Shown: positions 48,121 to 60,597 of the stretch, one piece after another | Layout of the letters: each line of letters opens with the position of its first letter | Position numbering within the stretch: the stretch's first letter is position 1 | Origin: Spisula solida | Taxonomy: Eukaryota; Mollusca; Bivalvia; Venerida; Mactridae | Length of the DNA: 64,000 nucleotides | Direction: 5' to 3' | Assembly: GCA_947247005.1 (NCBI GenBank) | Contig: OX365944.1 | Span: 3,422,501-3,486,500 of the forward strand | Translations under genes and position numbers: made by a program | Notes under the pieces: model-generated | What the model was told of the DNA's origin: nothing | The model's input: only the letters and a program-made list of their open reading frames with translations | Databases searched by the model: none

Positions 48121-49403
48121 CACCTCACAAATATATCCAGAATTATAATGTAATCAAAACTTCTTCAATGAACCAACACAATTTTCAAATATTTCACAAA
48201 AACATATAATTCCTTCAGGTTTCAGATTCCAGAAATATTTCAAACACAGGCACTTTTAGTATATTTAAATACAAAATGTTACTTAATAAAAATATAAATT
48301 AAATAAATTAAATAAATTAATAAATAAATAATATAACACAGAATATAAGATGACTGGAATGCACACTTAAACTACCACTAACTGTACAGATAACACTAGA
48401 CCTATCACAGAAAGGGCTTATCAGTTCCCTGAATCAGCAGCAACAGCCCTTATACCCAATCATAATGTATGACCCCCTACCACTACTTACAGCCTCCAGC
48501 TGCTTGCACTTAACATAGATTATACAACCAAGTAATGATTATAACCTAACCAGACAGAATATCTTATATAGAAATTAATGATAAGCATCTGGCTGGGCTG
48601 CATGATTCAAACCTTTTACACTGTGTGTATTTATCTAATAACTCATCAATATAAGACAGTGTTAGACCACAAGAAACAGTGCATACAATCATCACCCCAT
48701 TCTGATGTTAGAAACTGATGTAACAGACAAACTAAGGAGTGCTGATATAGTAACTCATCTACCAACAACATAATTAACATGGTGGACAAGTATTACATCT
48801 ATTTTTATTACTTAATAATATCAATTCAAATAAGTGTGAATAATGGACATTTTAATATTTCTAGAATGAACAATTAAAGCTCTATTTATTATAAGAGCAT
48901 TGCAATTCTATTATCTTTAACTATTTTTTAGAAAACTGAAATAAATACTTGAAACATGATCGGAAATGATTTATTTTCCAATTTATTTGATATAAGTTAA
49001 CAATGAGTCAGTTAAAGCTAGTAGATAGGTATGTAAACACTATTGAATTAAGTCCCCCATTGGTAGACTCTTCACACAGAAGTTTACTTTCAGTATGACA
49101 TCATAGATGACATCACAGATATTAAAGATGGCTGCCAAAGCATGCTGGATGACTGGAGTACAAGTTTATATTGGTCAAAATAAGTGATATCATAATAAGG
49201 TAATTATTAGTTACAGGATATAGAAAATCCCACTTTTTACAGTAATTTGTGGACCTTAGAGTAAAGACTTATAGTCTACAGTAATATAGCAAAACAGATC
49301 TTGTGTACTGAGTATAAGACAAAAGAAGTGGGTGGGATACATTTGTTATCACAATATACACAAATTAGCTATGGAGAATGTATTAATTAATTTTATCACA
49401 TGT

Positions 49404-49530
49404 TTGACGGCGCGGTAGCGTAATAAAGACATTATTTATTTTTGATAATACACTAGTGTAGTAAAGCTATCACGCGACGTCATTTAAAGTATAGGTGACG
49501 TCGTCAAAGTTGCGCGTTTATTATAGTGAA
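49404..49530. promoter_or_regulatory. CpG-rich patch with paired CRE-like TGACGTC motifs
   Basis: In AT-rich surroundings this stretch contains TTTGACGGCGCGGTAGCGTA, then CACGCGACGTCAT and GGTGACGTCGTCAAAG with GCGCG on each side. Two ACGTCA/TGACGT cores lie about 20 bp apart in opposite orientation. It may be a regulatory site or part of an old inverted-repeat element. Confidence 0.3.
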
Positions 49531-51039
49531 AAATACGTAGCTATTTTATGTTTTGGCCGGAAAAGGCTAACATATGATAAAAAGAACATTACATTTGTGA
49601 CTTTCCACATTGAATTTATTTAAACTCGTTGAAAAAATCGATAAAATGCTCGGCAGAGCCTCGCATTTTATTATTTTATTCAACTCGTTTAATAAATTCA
49701 ATATGGAAAGACACTCATGTAATATCCTCTATATCATTTCAATGGTTCTTATTATTGTATGTGTCATATTTATTATATTACGTCATATTAATTATATTTA
49801 TTTTGTCATGTTTCGTTTCACTTTTCTTTCATGGAGTACCTTCATAAATGTGACCAAACTTTTTGCCACGCCATGTCAAATTGAGAAAAACTTCATACCT
49901 GCCAACTGGCACAGATTATGAGGACCTATAGGTTCTTGATCATTATAGAACAGGTGCCCACAGACTGACATAGATATGCAGGGGTTCTGACGTCCAAGGT
50001 TCAAAATTGTACGGAATGGATGCCCGGAGTCTTTATAATCTGACAGTTATATTGTACATTATAACTACACAAGCCATCAAGGTGAAAAGCTGGTAGAATA
50101 CAACACTGATAATGTACAACAAACACAGGAACTCATTTAAATACAAAGCAGCAATCTTAATCAACTGCCAATCATTGCATTAATCTACCTTGCAGAGGAA
50201 ACCAATATATACAGATCATACACTGATACACTCTTTTACAGGTTTTTTATAATACTGTAAATCACTTATTTTCCCGAGAGTTTTATTTTTCACTAAACGC
50301 AAAATCATTATTCTCGTGAAAGTTTCACAATACAAAGTCGGGAATTAGACATTGTCAATGACGCAAATTCAACATTCTTGCAAACAAAAATATCTTGAAG
50401 TTACGCAAAAATTAAATGATTGACACTATGAAAAGCATCCAAGTAAAGCATCAACATTCTCCAGAAAGAAATCATATGGCCTTGAGTGTGATGTACTGGC
50501 AGTCCTGATCCTACAAACCATCTCCAGTAGAAATCTCTGCTCAAATGGAGACTTTGCATATTGAAATTTGGAGCTCTTGAAATTTTGCTATTAAAAATTT
50601 AATTCTTTTGATTTTTTTTTTCATTTTGTGATAACAATATTGAGTTGGAATTAAATTCTCGCATGGAAAATATTAAACTAAATATATATGCAACAAAATA
50701 ATAGCTAAGATTAAGCTTAGATCGAAATGGGGGGGGGGGGGGATCGAAGCCTGATTGAATCTAATCATAAGAAGAGGACTGGTATGTTCTATGACAATTA
50801 CAACATGTTAGATAATTATACAGACTAACTGTTTACATTCTCAACTCAGACCTGGAATGTGGAAATGATACAGGTAAGGAATGAAACATAAATAAAGGGG
50901 AGAAAGATATTCCTAGTTTAATTAGATTTAGTGAATATTTAGCAAAATGATATTAGCATAGCAACTTATGTTTGTTTTCAAACACAATCTAGTCTGACAA
51001 CAAGAGCAGTTTCTAACACATCTCCATCAGCAGCTAAAA

Positions 51040-51815
51040 TGACACGCCTTCCTGCCTGACACGCCTTCCTGCCTGACACACCTTCCTGTCTGACACACCT
51101 TCATGCCTGACACACCTTCATGCCTGACACACCTTCATGTATGACACACATTCATACCTACCACACCTTCATGTCTGACACACCTTCCTGTCTGACACAC
51201 CTTCATGCCTGACACACCTTCATGTCTGCCACATCTTCACACCTGAAGAACCTTCATGTCTGACACACCTTCATGTCTGACACACCTTAACGCCTTACAT
51301 ACCATTATCTGACAAACCTTCACGCCTGACACACCTTCATGCCTTACACACCTTCCTGTCTGACACACCTTTATGTCTTACACACCTACACACCTGACAC
51401 ACAATCATGCCTGACACACCTTCCTGTCTGACACACCTTCATGTCTTACACACCTACACACCTGACACACAATCATGCCTGACACACCTTCATGTCTGTC
51501 ACACCTCCCTCCCTGACACACCTTCATGCCTCACACCCCTTCATGCCTGACACACCTTCATGCCTGACACACCTTCCTGCATGACACACCTTCCAGCTGA
51601 CACACCTTCCTGTCTGTCACACCTCCCTGCCTGACACACCTTCATGCCTGACACACCTTCCTGCCTGACACACCTTCCTGCATGACACACCTTCCAGCTG
51701 ACACACCTTCCTGTCTGTCACACCTCCCTGCCTGACACACCTTCATGCATGACACACCTTCCTGTCTGACACACCTTCATGTCTGACACACCTTCATGTC
51801 TGACATCCCTTTTTG
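51040..51815. repeat. 17-bp minisatellite, about 45 copies
   Basis: The unit is TGACACACCTTCATGCC, with C/T changes in the variable half (CCTGTC, ATGTC). A ~110-bp block beginning near 51585 is itself duplicated at 51695. Confidence 0.95.
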
Positions 51816-52205
51816 CGACATATAAATGCATGTACAAACATCAAACCACAATTTTCTTGTCCAACAGAATACCTGAGGCATCTGTGCACCATTTATAAGC
51901 TAATAATGTATATAATTAGTTATGACAATAGGTTTATTGCACCATGCAGACAAAAACAGAACTGGCAGACAACCAAGAGATGAATTCTTCGTTGCTGGAA
52001 TAATAATAACTAGGGGTATTATTATAGACTGATATTTCAAATCACAGCAAGAATCAAGTAAGTAAACAGCCCGACAGTTTATTTATAGGACCGGCAGATT
52101 TTTAAGGCTTGTTAAACCGAGTGTCCGACTGATTTGTTCAGGTTTCCAGAAGTCTGACATTTCAAACACAAGAGTACCAAAAGCTATAACCAAACGACTA
52201 TTGAC

Positions 52206-52680
52206 ACAAACTGTAACCTTGACATACAAATATCATCTACACACACTATCATAGCGACCTGTATAATACAGAAACAAACTGTAACCTTGACATACAAATA
52301 TCATCTACACACACTATCATAGCGACCTGTATAATACAGAAACAAACTGTAACCTTGACATACAAATATCATCTACACACACTATCATAGCGACCTATAT
52401 AATACAGACACAAACTGTAACCTTGACATACAAATATCATCTACACACACTATCATAGCGACCTATATAATACAGACACAAACTGTAACCTTGACATACA
52501 AATATCATCTACATACACTATCATAGCGACCTGTATAATACAGACACAAACTGTAACCTTGACATACAAATATCATCTACACACACTATCATAGCGACCT
52601 ATATAATACAGACACAAACTGTAACCTTGACATACAAATATCATCTACATACACTATCATAGCAAACTGAATATTACAGA
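52206..52680. repeat. 68-bp tandem repeat, seven copies
   Basis: The unit starts ACAAACTGTAACCTTGACAT then ACAAATATCATCTACA. Spacing is 68 bp (52206 to 52274). Copies are almost identical, with GTATAATACAGA/CTATATAATACAGA differences. Confidence 0.95.
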
Positions 52681-52916
52681 GTCTATATATAAAACACAAG
52701 TCATCTGGCTCATCAACATCAAATAGCAGGATTCCATACAGTTTACTTTGACATTCTACAAAAATATTGTAATCTTTTAGCTCCATGCGTAACTGTGAAT
52801 ATCGTCTGTCATGCAAGAAAATGCAGATACTAGAATGTCTTGTCTTGGCACATGTGTGGATTGTCCCTTTGGCACAAAGTTTTAAGTAATTATTTATAAA
52901 TGTTAGCTACCAGAAT

Positions 52917-52975
52917 CCAGATTTTTGACGGCCGGATGGATGGAGGGCAAACCTATCAGTAGGGGGGGACTACAA
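52917..52975. repeat. Dispersed repeat fragment
   Basis: CCAGATTTTTGACGGCCGGA then GGGCAAACCTATCAG resembles the fragment at 13970-14030. Confidence 0.5.
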
Positions 52976-53774
52976 CAAGTAACAGTTTGTTCTCTTTAGT
53001 ATCATTTTCACCAATCAAATTTATACTATCATGTATTCTTTGATCATATACAACTCACTTATTTGGTTGCTATGACTTCCACAAAAACAATAAATTTTTT
53101 CCAATTTTTTCAAAAATTCAAATATCATCTAGACATGGAATCAAGCTTACCATGTTTATCATGTTTATCTATATGTTATGTTATTCAATAGTAGAGTGTT
53201 TGTACAAGGTTTGTTTGTATATAAACAGTGAGAATGTTGGCTATGAAGGTGATTTGGTATCCTGGATTCACTCAGATGTTTGCCCATGTGTTTCTATGAT
53301 TATATGTGATATTTAACCTGTATTCATCATTACAAACTCTCTGGTAATTACTTCAAATAATAAGGGCATGAAAAGACTTAAGTTAGAATCATTATCACTA
53401 ATGGAGTTCTACTCTTTTATTTCTGTGGTTCAAGAAACGTTATCCTAGTATACAAGGGTTATAGGAGTGCCGAAACATGTTCAAGTTGAGTCGATTGATC
53501 AGTAACTCCCAACCCAATTGTGAAGACAAGAAAACTACACAGCTTTATAATTACATATATCCACACAGGATTGCGTTTTTTCTTTTGATTTATTGCTTGT
53601 ATATGAAAAACAGCAATTCTTGTTTACCTGAAGTTGATTATAACCCAATTAACACGGTTGGTTACTTGTGGTTCAACTTTTTGCTAACATCAATTTTAAT
53701 TACATCATGTGAGACTGACTCATACACAGAGAACAGTAATACAGTTAAGTTTGACCCAATGTAGGCAATGTTAA

Positions 53775-54050
53775 GTCCTTTTTGTCCCAATATAGAACAA
53801 TATACAGTCCAAAGTGTCCAAATATCTATAGACAACTATGCAGTCCAAATTGTCCCAATATAGACAATATACAGTCCAATTTGTCCCAACATAGACAAAT
53901 GTAGAGTCCAATTTGTCCCAATATAGACAAAATGTACAGTCCAATTTGTTTCAAAATAGACAAAATGTACAGTCCAATTTGTTTCAATATAGACAAAATG
54001 TACAGTCCAATTTGTTTCAATATAGACAATTTATGTACAGACCAGTTTTT
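53775..54050. repeat. ~32-bp minisatellite, about eight copies
   Basis: The unit is AATATAGACAAAATGTACAG then TCCAATTTGTTTC. Copies to the left are more diverged (TTTGTCCC). Confidence 0.9.
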
Positions 54051-54542
54051 TACATATGGTATTTTTTTTGTCCACACTTTTATACAAACATTTTAGGGTT
54101 ACTAAGAAATGAGATACCAAAGGAGAAATCACACTTTTCTAGTTCTTATACTCAATGCAAGGGAGATAATAAGTAGAATTAACATCTCAATGACAAGCAG
54201 GTTTATATTATTATTCTTCCATCTCACATGATTACATTGTTTGTCTTGGAAACTACACTTGTGCTTACATAGTAACCGCAATGTGGATAATACAACAAGG
54301 TCTGGTGTCAATAGAGTACAAGCAACAATTTTAGCTTCAATCCAATATGTATCAGACAATACTTTTATTATTATGGCAGTCTCAGTTTTATGAAGGAATA
54401 TTCTGAATTCTCATATTTGCATCTGCAGCTGTAAACTCTACAGTCACACATAATAATTCATTATAACATTGAATATCATGTTCATTTTATTACTATATGT
54501 CGTTTAAATACTTAATCTTAACAGACGGACATCAGTATATAC

Positions 54543-54723
54543 AGTTCAACCTCTGTAGAGCAACACCCATTGGGAGCAGCAAATATTTGCCATTGTGTAG
54601 AGGCACAATTGCTATTCAGAGTTTAAATTTATAGTAAACATCACCTAAGGGAAATGCTGAAGGTGTTGCTGAAGAGTCTAGAGGTTGTTGCTCTACAGAG
54701 GGTCGCTTTGGAAAGGTTGCACT
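54543..54723. mobile_element. Tc1/mariner-like MITE with CAGT ends at TA
   Basis: Left TA|CAGTTCAACCTCTGTAGA and right GGTTGCACTG|TA. An internal AGCAACA block is mirrored by TGTTGCTCTACAGAGG. It is related to the element at 36183-36374. Confidence 0.7.
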
Positions 54724-55247
54724 GTATTCTCTTTAAATAATCATGGAGAACTTCGAGCTTTCACTTGCAGTTCCACCCAACATGGTGTCAGAAGACTTTC
54801 CAACTGGTGTCAGACGAGAGGAAAGAGGTATGGTAAATGCATGCTTCCTTCCCTTTGCTAAATATCCTCCATCTTTTCTAAATGTAACATCAGATAGTAG
54901 TAGTAGCCTGAACTTCGTGCATCTGAGGTCAATGAGTCAATAAATTTTACCATATGTCCAAACAGACAGCTAACATTTCAAGAAATTGTTTATTTATATA
55001 ATATTCGCCTATATACATTGGATCAAAGTACATCCACCCTAAAGGCAAATGTCTACCTACAGCATGTTTCTGTATCTATGATCATACCTTTTATTTCATG
55101 ATAGTAGCATGCTCAATTGCAAAATGAAAACAACCAAAAACCTCTATGGCACTTTGTATAATTCACCTCTCACCAGACGTAAATCGAAAATTCTGTTGAC
55201 CAATGAAAAAAGAAGAATTTTGGTAGTTAAAATTATTGTGGTAAGGC

Positions 55248-55822
55248 CAATTCGTCCCATTGGCACAACAAGGTCGCATCTCACTGTATAGTATATAGTG
55301 AGATATAGGGGTGGGCCGATGCATCGAAATATCGATGCATTGCAATCCCGAGCGTCCCGATAGTATGGATCGATAGTAAAAGACTCGACCCAATAACTAT
55401 AGTTAGCTCAACTATTGATAGTTACAATAGTTTCATTTTATAAATAAAGTTCATTATTAATTTAAAACAATTTCCGTTTTCGTTAAAAAAACTAATTGTA
55501 AATAACCACACACACCAAAACAGCCACAATGGACCAATATCGCCTTAATTTCATTAATCTATTTCTGTCAAAATCATTTCCACAAATAGTAGATTTGTAT
55601 GTTGTACAACAAAGTGATATTTTACACAGTGCAAATTTGCATTTACAAGTTAATATCTGGTTTTCAAATCTTGGCAATAACTTAGTATCGCAATAGTTTC
55701 CAGCAATACAATAGTATCGCAATAGTACTTTCAGCAATAGCAATAGTATTGCAATAGTCAAAATTGGACTCAATAGTCACCACTAGTGAGATACAACTTT
55801 GTTGCACCAAAGGGACGAATTG
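55248..55822. mobile_element. Small foldback MITE split by a hAT-like insertion
   Basis: CAATTCGTCCCATTGGCACA then ACAAGG..GCATCTCAC on the left pairs with GTGAGATACAACTTTGTTGC then ACCAAAGGGACGAATTG on the right. Removing the inserted 480-bp element and one copy of its 8-bp duplication leaves an 87-bp near-palindrome. Confidence 0.8.
55306..55785. mobile_element. hAT-like element with GTGAGATA target duplication
   Basis: It starts TAGGGGTGGGC and ends CACCACTA. It is bordered exactly by GTGAGATA (55298-55305 and 55786-55793). The interior contains ATCGATGCATTGCAAT and repeated GCAATAGTAT motifs. No transposase is present. Confidence 0.85.
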
Positions 55823-57980
55823 TTGTTGCTGGTTGCATGCAAACTTCATCTTTTAAATTGATTCTAAACCACACAATACATTCCCTGAACAGAATAAAGC
55901 ATTAGTCCTCAATGAACTCTGCTGAAAGAAGTTCATTAAATGATTTTATCAATGTATCATTTAACACCTTGCCCCAATCATGGATTCCCACCATTGCAGC
56001 TCAAGATCTCGACTTCATCACAAAGCACAGAGCAAACACCTCCTGGGAACTTAAAGCATATACATTAACACTAAGACAAAGAGTGCAATTTACAGAAATA
56101 ACCAATTCTAGAGAATACAGTTGGTGTATTTACAGCTGGCAATGAGTAGATAACTATCATGTATACATAGATAGTGTTGTTGACATTCTTTCCATGTTAC
56201 AAGGCAGTCATAAAACACCATGCATCATTAAATTAAGTTATTTCATCAACTTAAGTTATTTCAAAAGTTCAGAGGAATTATGAACACCTGTTGTATAGTG
56301 GGTTTACTACAAGCCTAGAACTCACATATGTTACAATGTGTCAATGAGCATGCTAGGGCAACATTTTTACAATGAAGGATTTCACACAGACAACATTGAC
56401 CTTGACAGCTGTCATTCAATCATTAGTTTTGTATGACGTATGATATTCAAGAAAATAACTCTTTAATAAAGTCTTATTATAAAAGAAGTCATTGTGCATG
56501 AAGCAGTCACCTCTTAGCTAAAAAGATGGCTTTGTGTTGCGTTTACCAAGCTTATACTGTGCTGTACACCAACAGTTTGATCCAAGGTTCATGGAGGAGG
56601 AAAATAAAATACTTATAATTATAAACATGTATAGACAGCTGTACCCCAGCTTAGTAACCATAAATGCATATATGCAACCATTGGTGATCACAGATTCAGT
56701 CAGAATTTGTGGATGTCCAGGGTGTTAATGTTTGACAAACCAATGGGACAATGAAAGACAAAGCAAGAGAGCATCAAATTGGTTGAATCTAAAGCTGCCC
56801 TCGCCAGTTCATGTCTGTAGATAAACCAATGAGTCAAAGAAGGCCAAATGAATACATCATCTGTAAATGTCCTAGCTATTAATGTCTGCATGATAATTAA
56901 ACCAATGGGACATTATGAAAGACAAGCATGAGGGGATCAAAGGCTACCAAGTGATCATAGAATCTAAAGCTGTACTAGACACGTTCATGTCTGCAGATAA
57001 ACCAATGAGTCAATGAAAGAGAAGCAAGAGAATGTCAATGGCTTGCGAACATCAGCTGATTCCTATACTTGTCATCATCATCAGAAGACAGTGCCAAATC
57101 ATGACTGAAATACATGTAAACCAATATTCCTCAGCCTATAATATGCATCAACAGTGTTGAAAGAACGTTAAGTGATGGCAGTGTATTACAGTCTATGCTT
57201 GTCTTAACCAAAGTTCTTAACAGTTCTCTCCAACTGATTAAATACACCATGCAGTTCCTGCAACCACTGTTATCAAAATTGTCATTATCATGTTTGCCAT
57301 CTAAAGATAGTTAATAAAGTAATCATTCAAGATAATTTACCATGTACATACATTCCCTAAGTTACACTCATCATACACCTAAATGGAGATGAAAATAAAA
57401 TTTTCGAAAACTATATTTTGAAAAGAAGCTGCGCTTAAGATTCAAATTCTGTAGGAAAACTTGATGATGTGATCGCTCAAGGCATACAATAATTACTAAC
57501 ATATTTTACATCGAAGTCAATGTTGTGTAGATTTATAATTACAGTTATAATATATCACCAATCCTAATATTATTCGACTGAAGATTTCAAACATTCATAC
57601 AGCATCATACAGTAACTGATATGTTTAGAGGGCATACATTTATTACCTCACAACCAGTCAGATCATGCGGTTTTCAATCATAAGTAAAAATACCTCCTTC
57701 AGATCAATGTTGGTCTATCAGTAGAAAAATTCTTAACATGAAACTAGCACCATGTTCTTTAAGACAAGTTGGCAAGTTTATAAAATACCTACAAGAACCC
57801 ATCATGACACCATGATTTCTCTATGATAACATCGGAAATGATCCAATTTTATCCCCCACTAACAGTTGGTGGATATTTGTTTGTTCAGCAGTACACTGAA
57901 TTTCATAATAAAGAGGGTGAGTGCATGTGTTCTACTGGTGGCAAATATTCTAATAATGATATGAGACAAATTGAACATTA

Positions 57981-59379
57981 GGCCTAAAAAAAAAAGAGGT
58001 TTGTTTCTGGTTACATGCCCAAAAAAACATGGGTCGGTAGGTCGATTTTTTTTTTTTTTTTTTTTTTTTTTTTAGTCAACACTACTGGCAGTATTGATAT
58101 TGACCATCAGAATCAAAGAATTTGTATACTCCTGTTCCTGCACCATGCTTTTAAATGTTATTATTTGTTGGGTGTTAATAGTGTGAAATGTATACAAATG
58201 TATCGGCATTTGTTCAATCTAACGGCAATCAATGAACTTGCCATGTTTCATCGTTTGTTTACATGGTAAAAACCATAGTGCACCGTTTCCGTAGTCTCTA
58301 TCGTCTACGCGTATGCTAATATTTGAATGGCATTAAATTTGTTAAAAACTCGAATAATATCAGCGCCGTTTAATGCTTCCCAACATTTCACCAATTACAC
58401 GATTTTAATGTTCGCGAGTGACCAAATCATTCTCTGTAATATGCAGAAAAAATGTCTGCTGCATCACTCCGATCGGTAACAATTTCTTAAATTTAACACA
58501 CGTATATCGAACACAATTTACAGGACAAAATTTGCATGCAGCACGATCAAAGACCACCAAGTCTTTGAAGTGAACCGCGCGTCGGTTACATCAAAGGTCC
58601 TTAGCGTAGAGATTGACGCAGCTCACGCGTTTGATGAAACTGACTACTCACATTTTGGCATAAGTTTGTTGGATTGTTGTGATATGTTTTATATGGGAAT
58701 TTAATGCACGGAATATGAATTACACGGAATATGAATTACAAGGTATATATTCCTTGAAAACTCGATATTTGCACTGCAAATTGTAGATACATTCGTTTTG
58801 ACTTTTGAGACATCATTTCTATGTTTTCAAAATTAATATGCGTATACAACAATAACGATTACCACGCATGTTAATTAACATGCGTGCGATTACCAAGTAC
58901 GACAAATATCGTAATTATAATAATCATCAGACGGCAATCAATTAAATTGGATAGTTGAATCGATAGATCAATTAAAGCGTACATGTTTACATAACGGTTT
59001 GTAATAACACAATATATGGCTTTACTCAAGATTATCGCGACGCATCAATCAAATGTTCCTGATGCTGACTTGTGAACGCTGATTGGTTAACGGGTAATTA
59101 ACTCTGCCTCTCGTCTGTCAATTACTCGAAACAACTGATGTTGGATAGAATACAGCGTATGCGACGAATTTATGACCCAAGGTCAAACGCGTGCGATAGA
59201 AAAACGGCGCGTCCTGAAAAGTCGTAGATCGGTAATTTTACGCGTCTAATTAAAAAAGTAAGCATCAAAATACGCTTAATTACGCGTTGCCGATTTTCGT
59301 ACATAAAAACTTTTGAGTCGGGGGTTAAAATACACGGTCGGTCGAGTAACCGGAAACAAACCTCTTTTTTTTTTAGGCC
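57981..59379. mobile_element. 1.4-kb PIF/Harbinger-like non-autonomous element
   Basis: It begins GGCCTAAAAAAAAAAGAGGT then TTGTTTCTGGTTAC and ends with the complementary arm, about 33 bp with one mismatch and one A indel. TTA sits directly outside both ends (57978-57980 and 59380-59382), the TWA duplication expected of PIF/Harbinger. The interior is CpG-richer than the intron and has many CGCG-containing stretches and a 23-T run, but no long open frame. No transposase is seen. Confidence 0.85.
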
Positions 59380-59394
59380 TTATGTACTATCTGA

Positions 59395-60060
59395 AAATCA
59401 TAAACCAGCAACATTTAAAACATCGGACAAACTGAACCAGCAACATTTAAAACATCCGACAAACTGAACCAGCAACATTTCGGCCATCTGACAAACTAAA
59501 CCAGCAACATTTAAAACATCGGACATTTAACAAACTATTTTTAACCAGCAATATTTCGGCCATCTGACAAACTAAACCTGCAACATTTAAAACATCGGAC
59601 ATTTAACAAACTAAACCAGCAACATTTCGGCCATCTGACAAACTAAACCAGCAACATTTAAAACATCGGACGTCGGACAAACTGAACCAACAACATTTCG
59701 GCCATCTGACAAACTGAACCAGCAACATTTAAAACATCGGACATTTAACAAACTAAACCAGCAACATTTCTGCCATCTGACAAACTGAACCAGCAGCATT
59801 TAAAACATCGGACTTCGAACAAACTGAACCAGCTACATTTCGGCCATCTGACAAACTGAACCAGCAACATTTAAAACATCTGGCATTTAACAAACTAAAC
59901 CAGCAACATTTAAAACATCGGACATCGGACAAACTGAACCAGCAATATTTAAAACATCTGACATTTAACAAACTAAACCAGCAACATCTAAAACATCTGA
60001 CATTTGACAAACTGAACCAGCAACATTTAAAACATCTGACATCGGACAAACTGATCTATT
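59395..60060. repeat. Imperfect 24-36 bp minisatellite, about 22 copies
   Basis: AACCAGCAACATTT is followed by either AAAACATCGGACA or CGGCCATCTGACA and then AACTGAACC/AACTAAACC. It begins about 15 bp after the right end of the Harbinger-like element. The minus-strand frames through it are repeat artefacts. Confidence 0.9.
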
Positions 60061-60560
60061 TAAAAAACTATGCTATCAGTATAAAGGACATTGGACAAAC
60101 TGCAGTATTAACTATCAGTATAAAATAACAGATATCAGTCATCAAACTTAGAACAGGAATATCCACATAAATCACATTTATCTCATCTTTCCAGAATTCT
60201 AACATAAAACTGAAATTTCAAGAATTAAGTCAAGAGCCTTAAAACTTACATGTTGATTCTATCGACATTTTAATAGTTTATAACAAAATTTAAAACCCAG
60301 GTAAAAGGTAGTCTTGCATTTATCGGAGCTATACACAGGGCACATTAAAAGAAACAAGGAGTCCATTTGAAAGAGCTAGGGCAGTGCACCCTGGTTTCTT
60401 GTATCAAACAAACTTTCTGTCTCTTGACCCTCAAAGTTGGAGGTCATTTGCAGGGATGAACCGAATGGCCATGCACCTAAGTACTATCTCAGTCAAGCAC
60501 AAAAACAAATTTAATACACCAGTACTGTAACAGACACACAACGTTACCGTAACAACTCAC

Positions 60561-60597
60561 CATTGTTTGTTGTTCCATTTTGTACAAGACAGGCCAT
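60561..60597 (-). CDS. MRTF: MRTF coding exon 1 (candidate start codon)
   Basis: ATG at 60597-60595 opens MACLVQNGTTNN and ends at a strong donor (AATG|gtgagt) after 60561, phase 1, matching the next exon. The same frame stays open upstream as far as an in-frame TAA near 60680, with no earlier ATG. There is a possible acceptor (tatcag) just before 60670. So the exon is either a first coding exon with 5' UTR, or a 110-nt internal exon (60561-60670) continuing a longer N-terminus. The upstream translation includes VPDSSYTNYPHTD and looks protein-like, which keeps the longer version alive. The start is provisional. Confidence 0.6.

Larger units (their letters stand above)
46985..60560 (-). other. 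MRTF intron 1 (from the recognised first coding exon)
   Basis: A 13.6-kb intron with minisatellites (47830-48120, 51040-51815, 52206-52680, 53775-54050, 59395-60060), a nested transposon pair at 55248-55822 and a 1.4-kb Harbinger-like element at 57981-59379. Stretches such as 48200-49400 and 55900-57950 show no supported feature. Confidence 0.75.
3234..60597 (-). other. MRTF: MRTF gene, coding span from candidate start to stop
   Basis: Eleven minus-strand coding exons join in one reading frame with GT..AG introns: 60597-60561, 46984-46895, 31902-31621, 30768-30703, 24787-24732, 17601-17526, 11176-11015, 10377-7032, 6186-6054, 4684-4597 and 4057-3234. The sum is 5160 nt, or 1719 residues plus stop. 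Seen: three RPEL motifs, a basic KFHEY box, a SAP domain, a Q-rich coiled coil and a C-terminal block with DWLDVIMPN..GLTPLS, in the same order as vertebrate MRTF-A/B and myocardin. Known: MRTFs shuttle between cytoplasm and nucleus, are held by G-actin through RPEL motifs, and co-activate SRF. The protein is longer than vertebrate MRTFs (roughly 900-1100 residues), mainly from Q/S/P-rich linkers and an N-terminal extension. All intron phases agree, which makes the chain strong. The 5' end is the weakest part, because upstream exons may exist. Confidence 0.93.

Noticed and set aside
54743..54943. 66-codon frame MENFELSLAVPP..
   Set aside because: It starts just outside the right end of an inverted-repeat element, has no splice support and no family resemblance.
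59611..60049. Cysteine/tryptophan-rich minus-strand frames
   Set aside because: They follow an imperfect minisatellite, and the frames shift with unit length.
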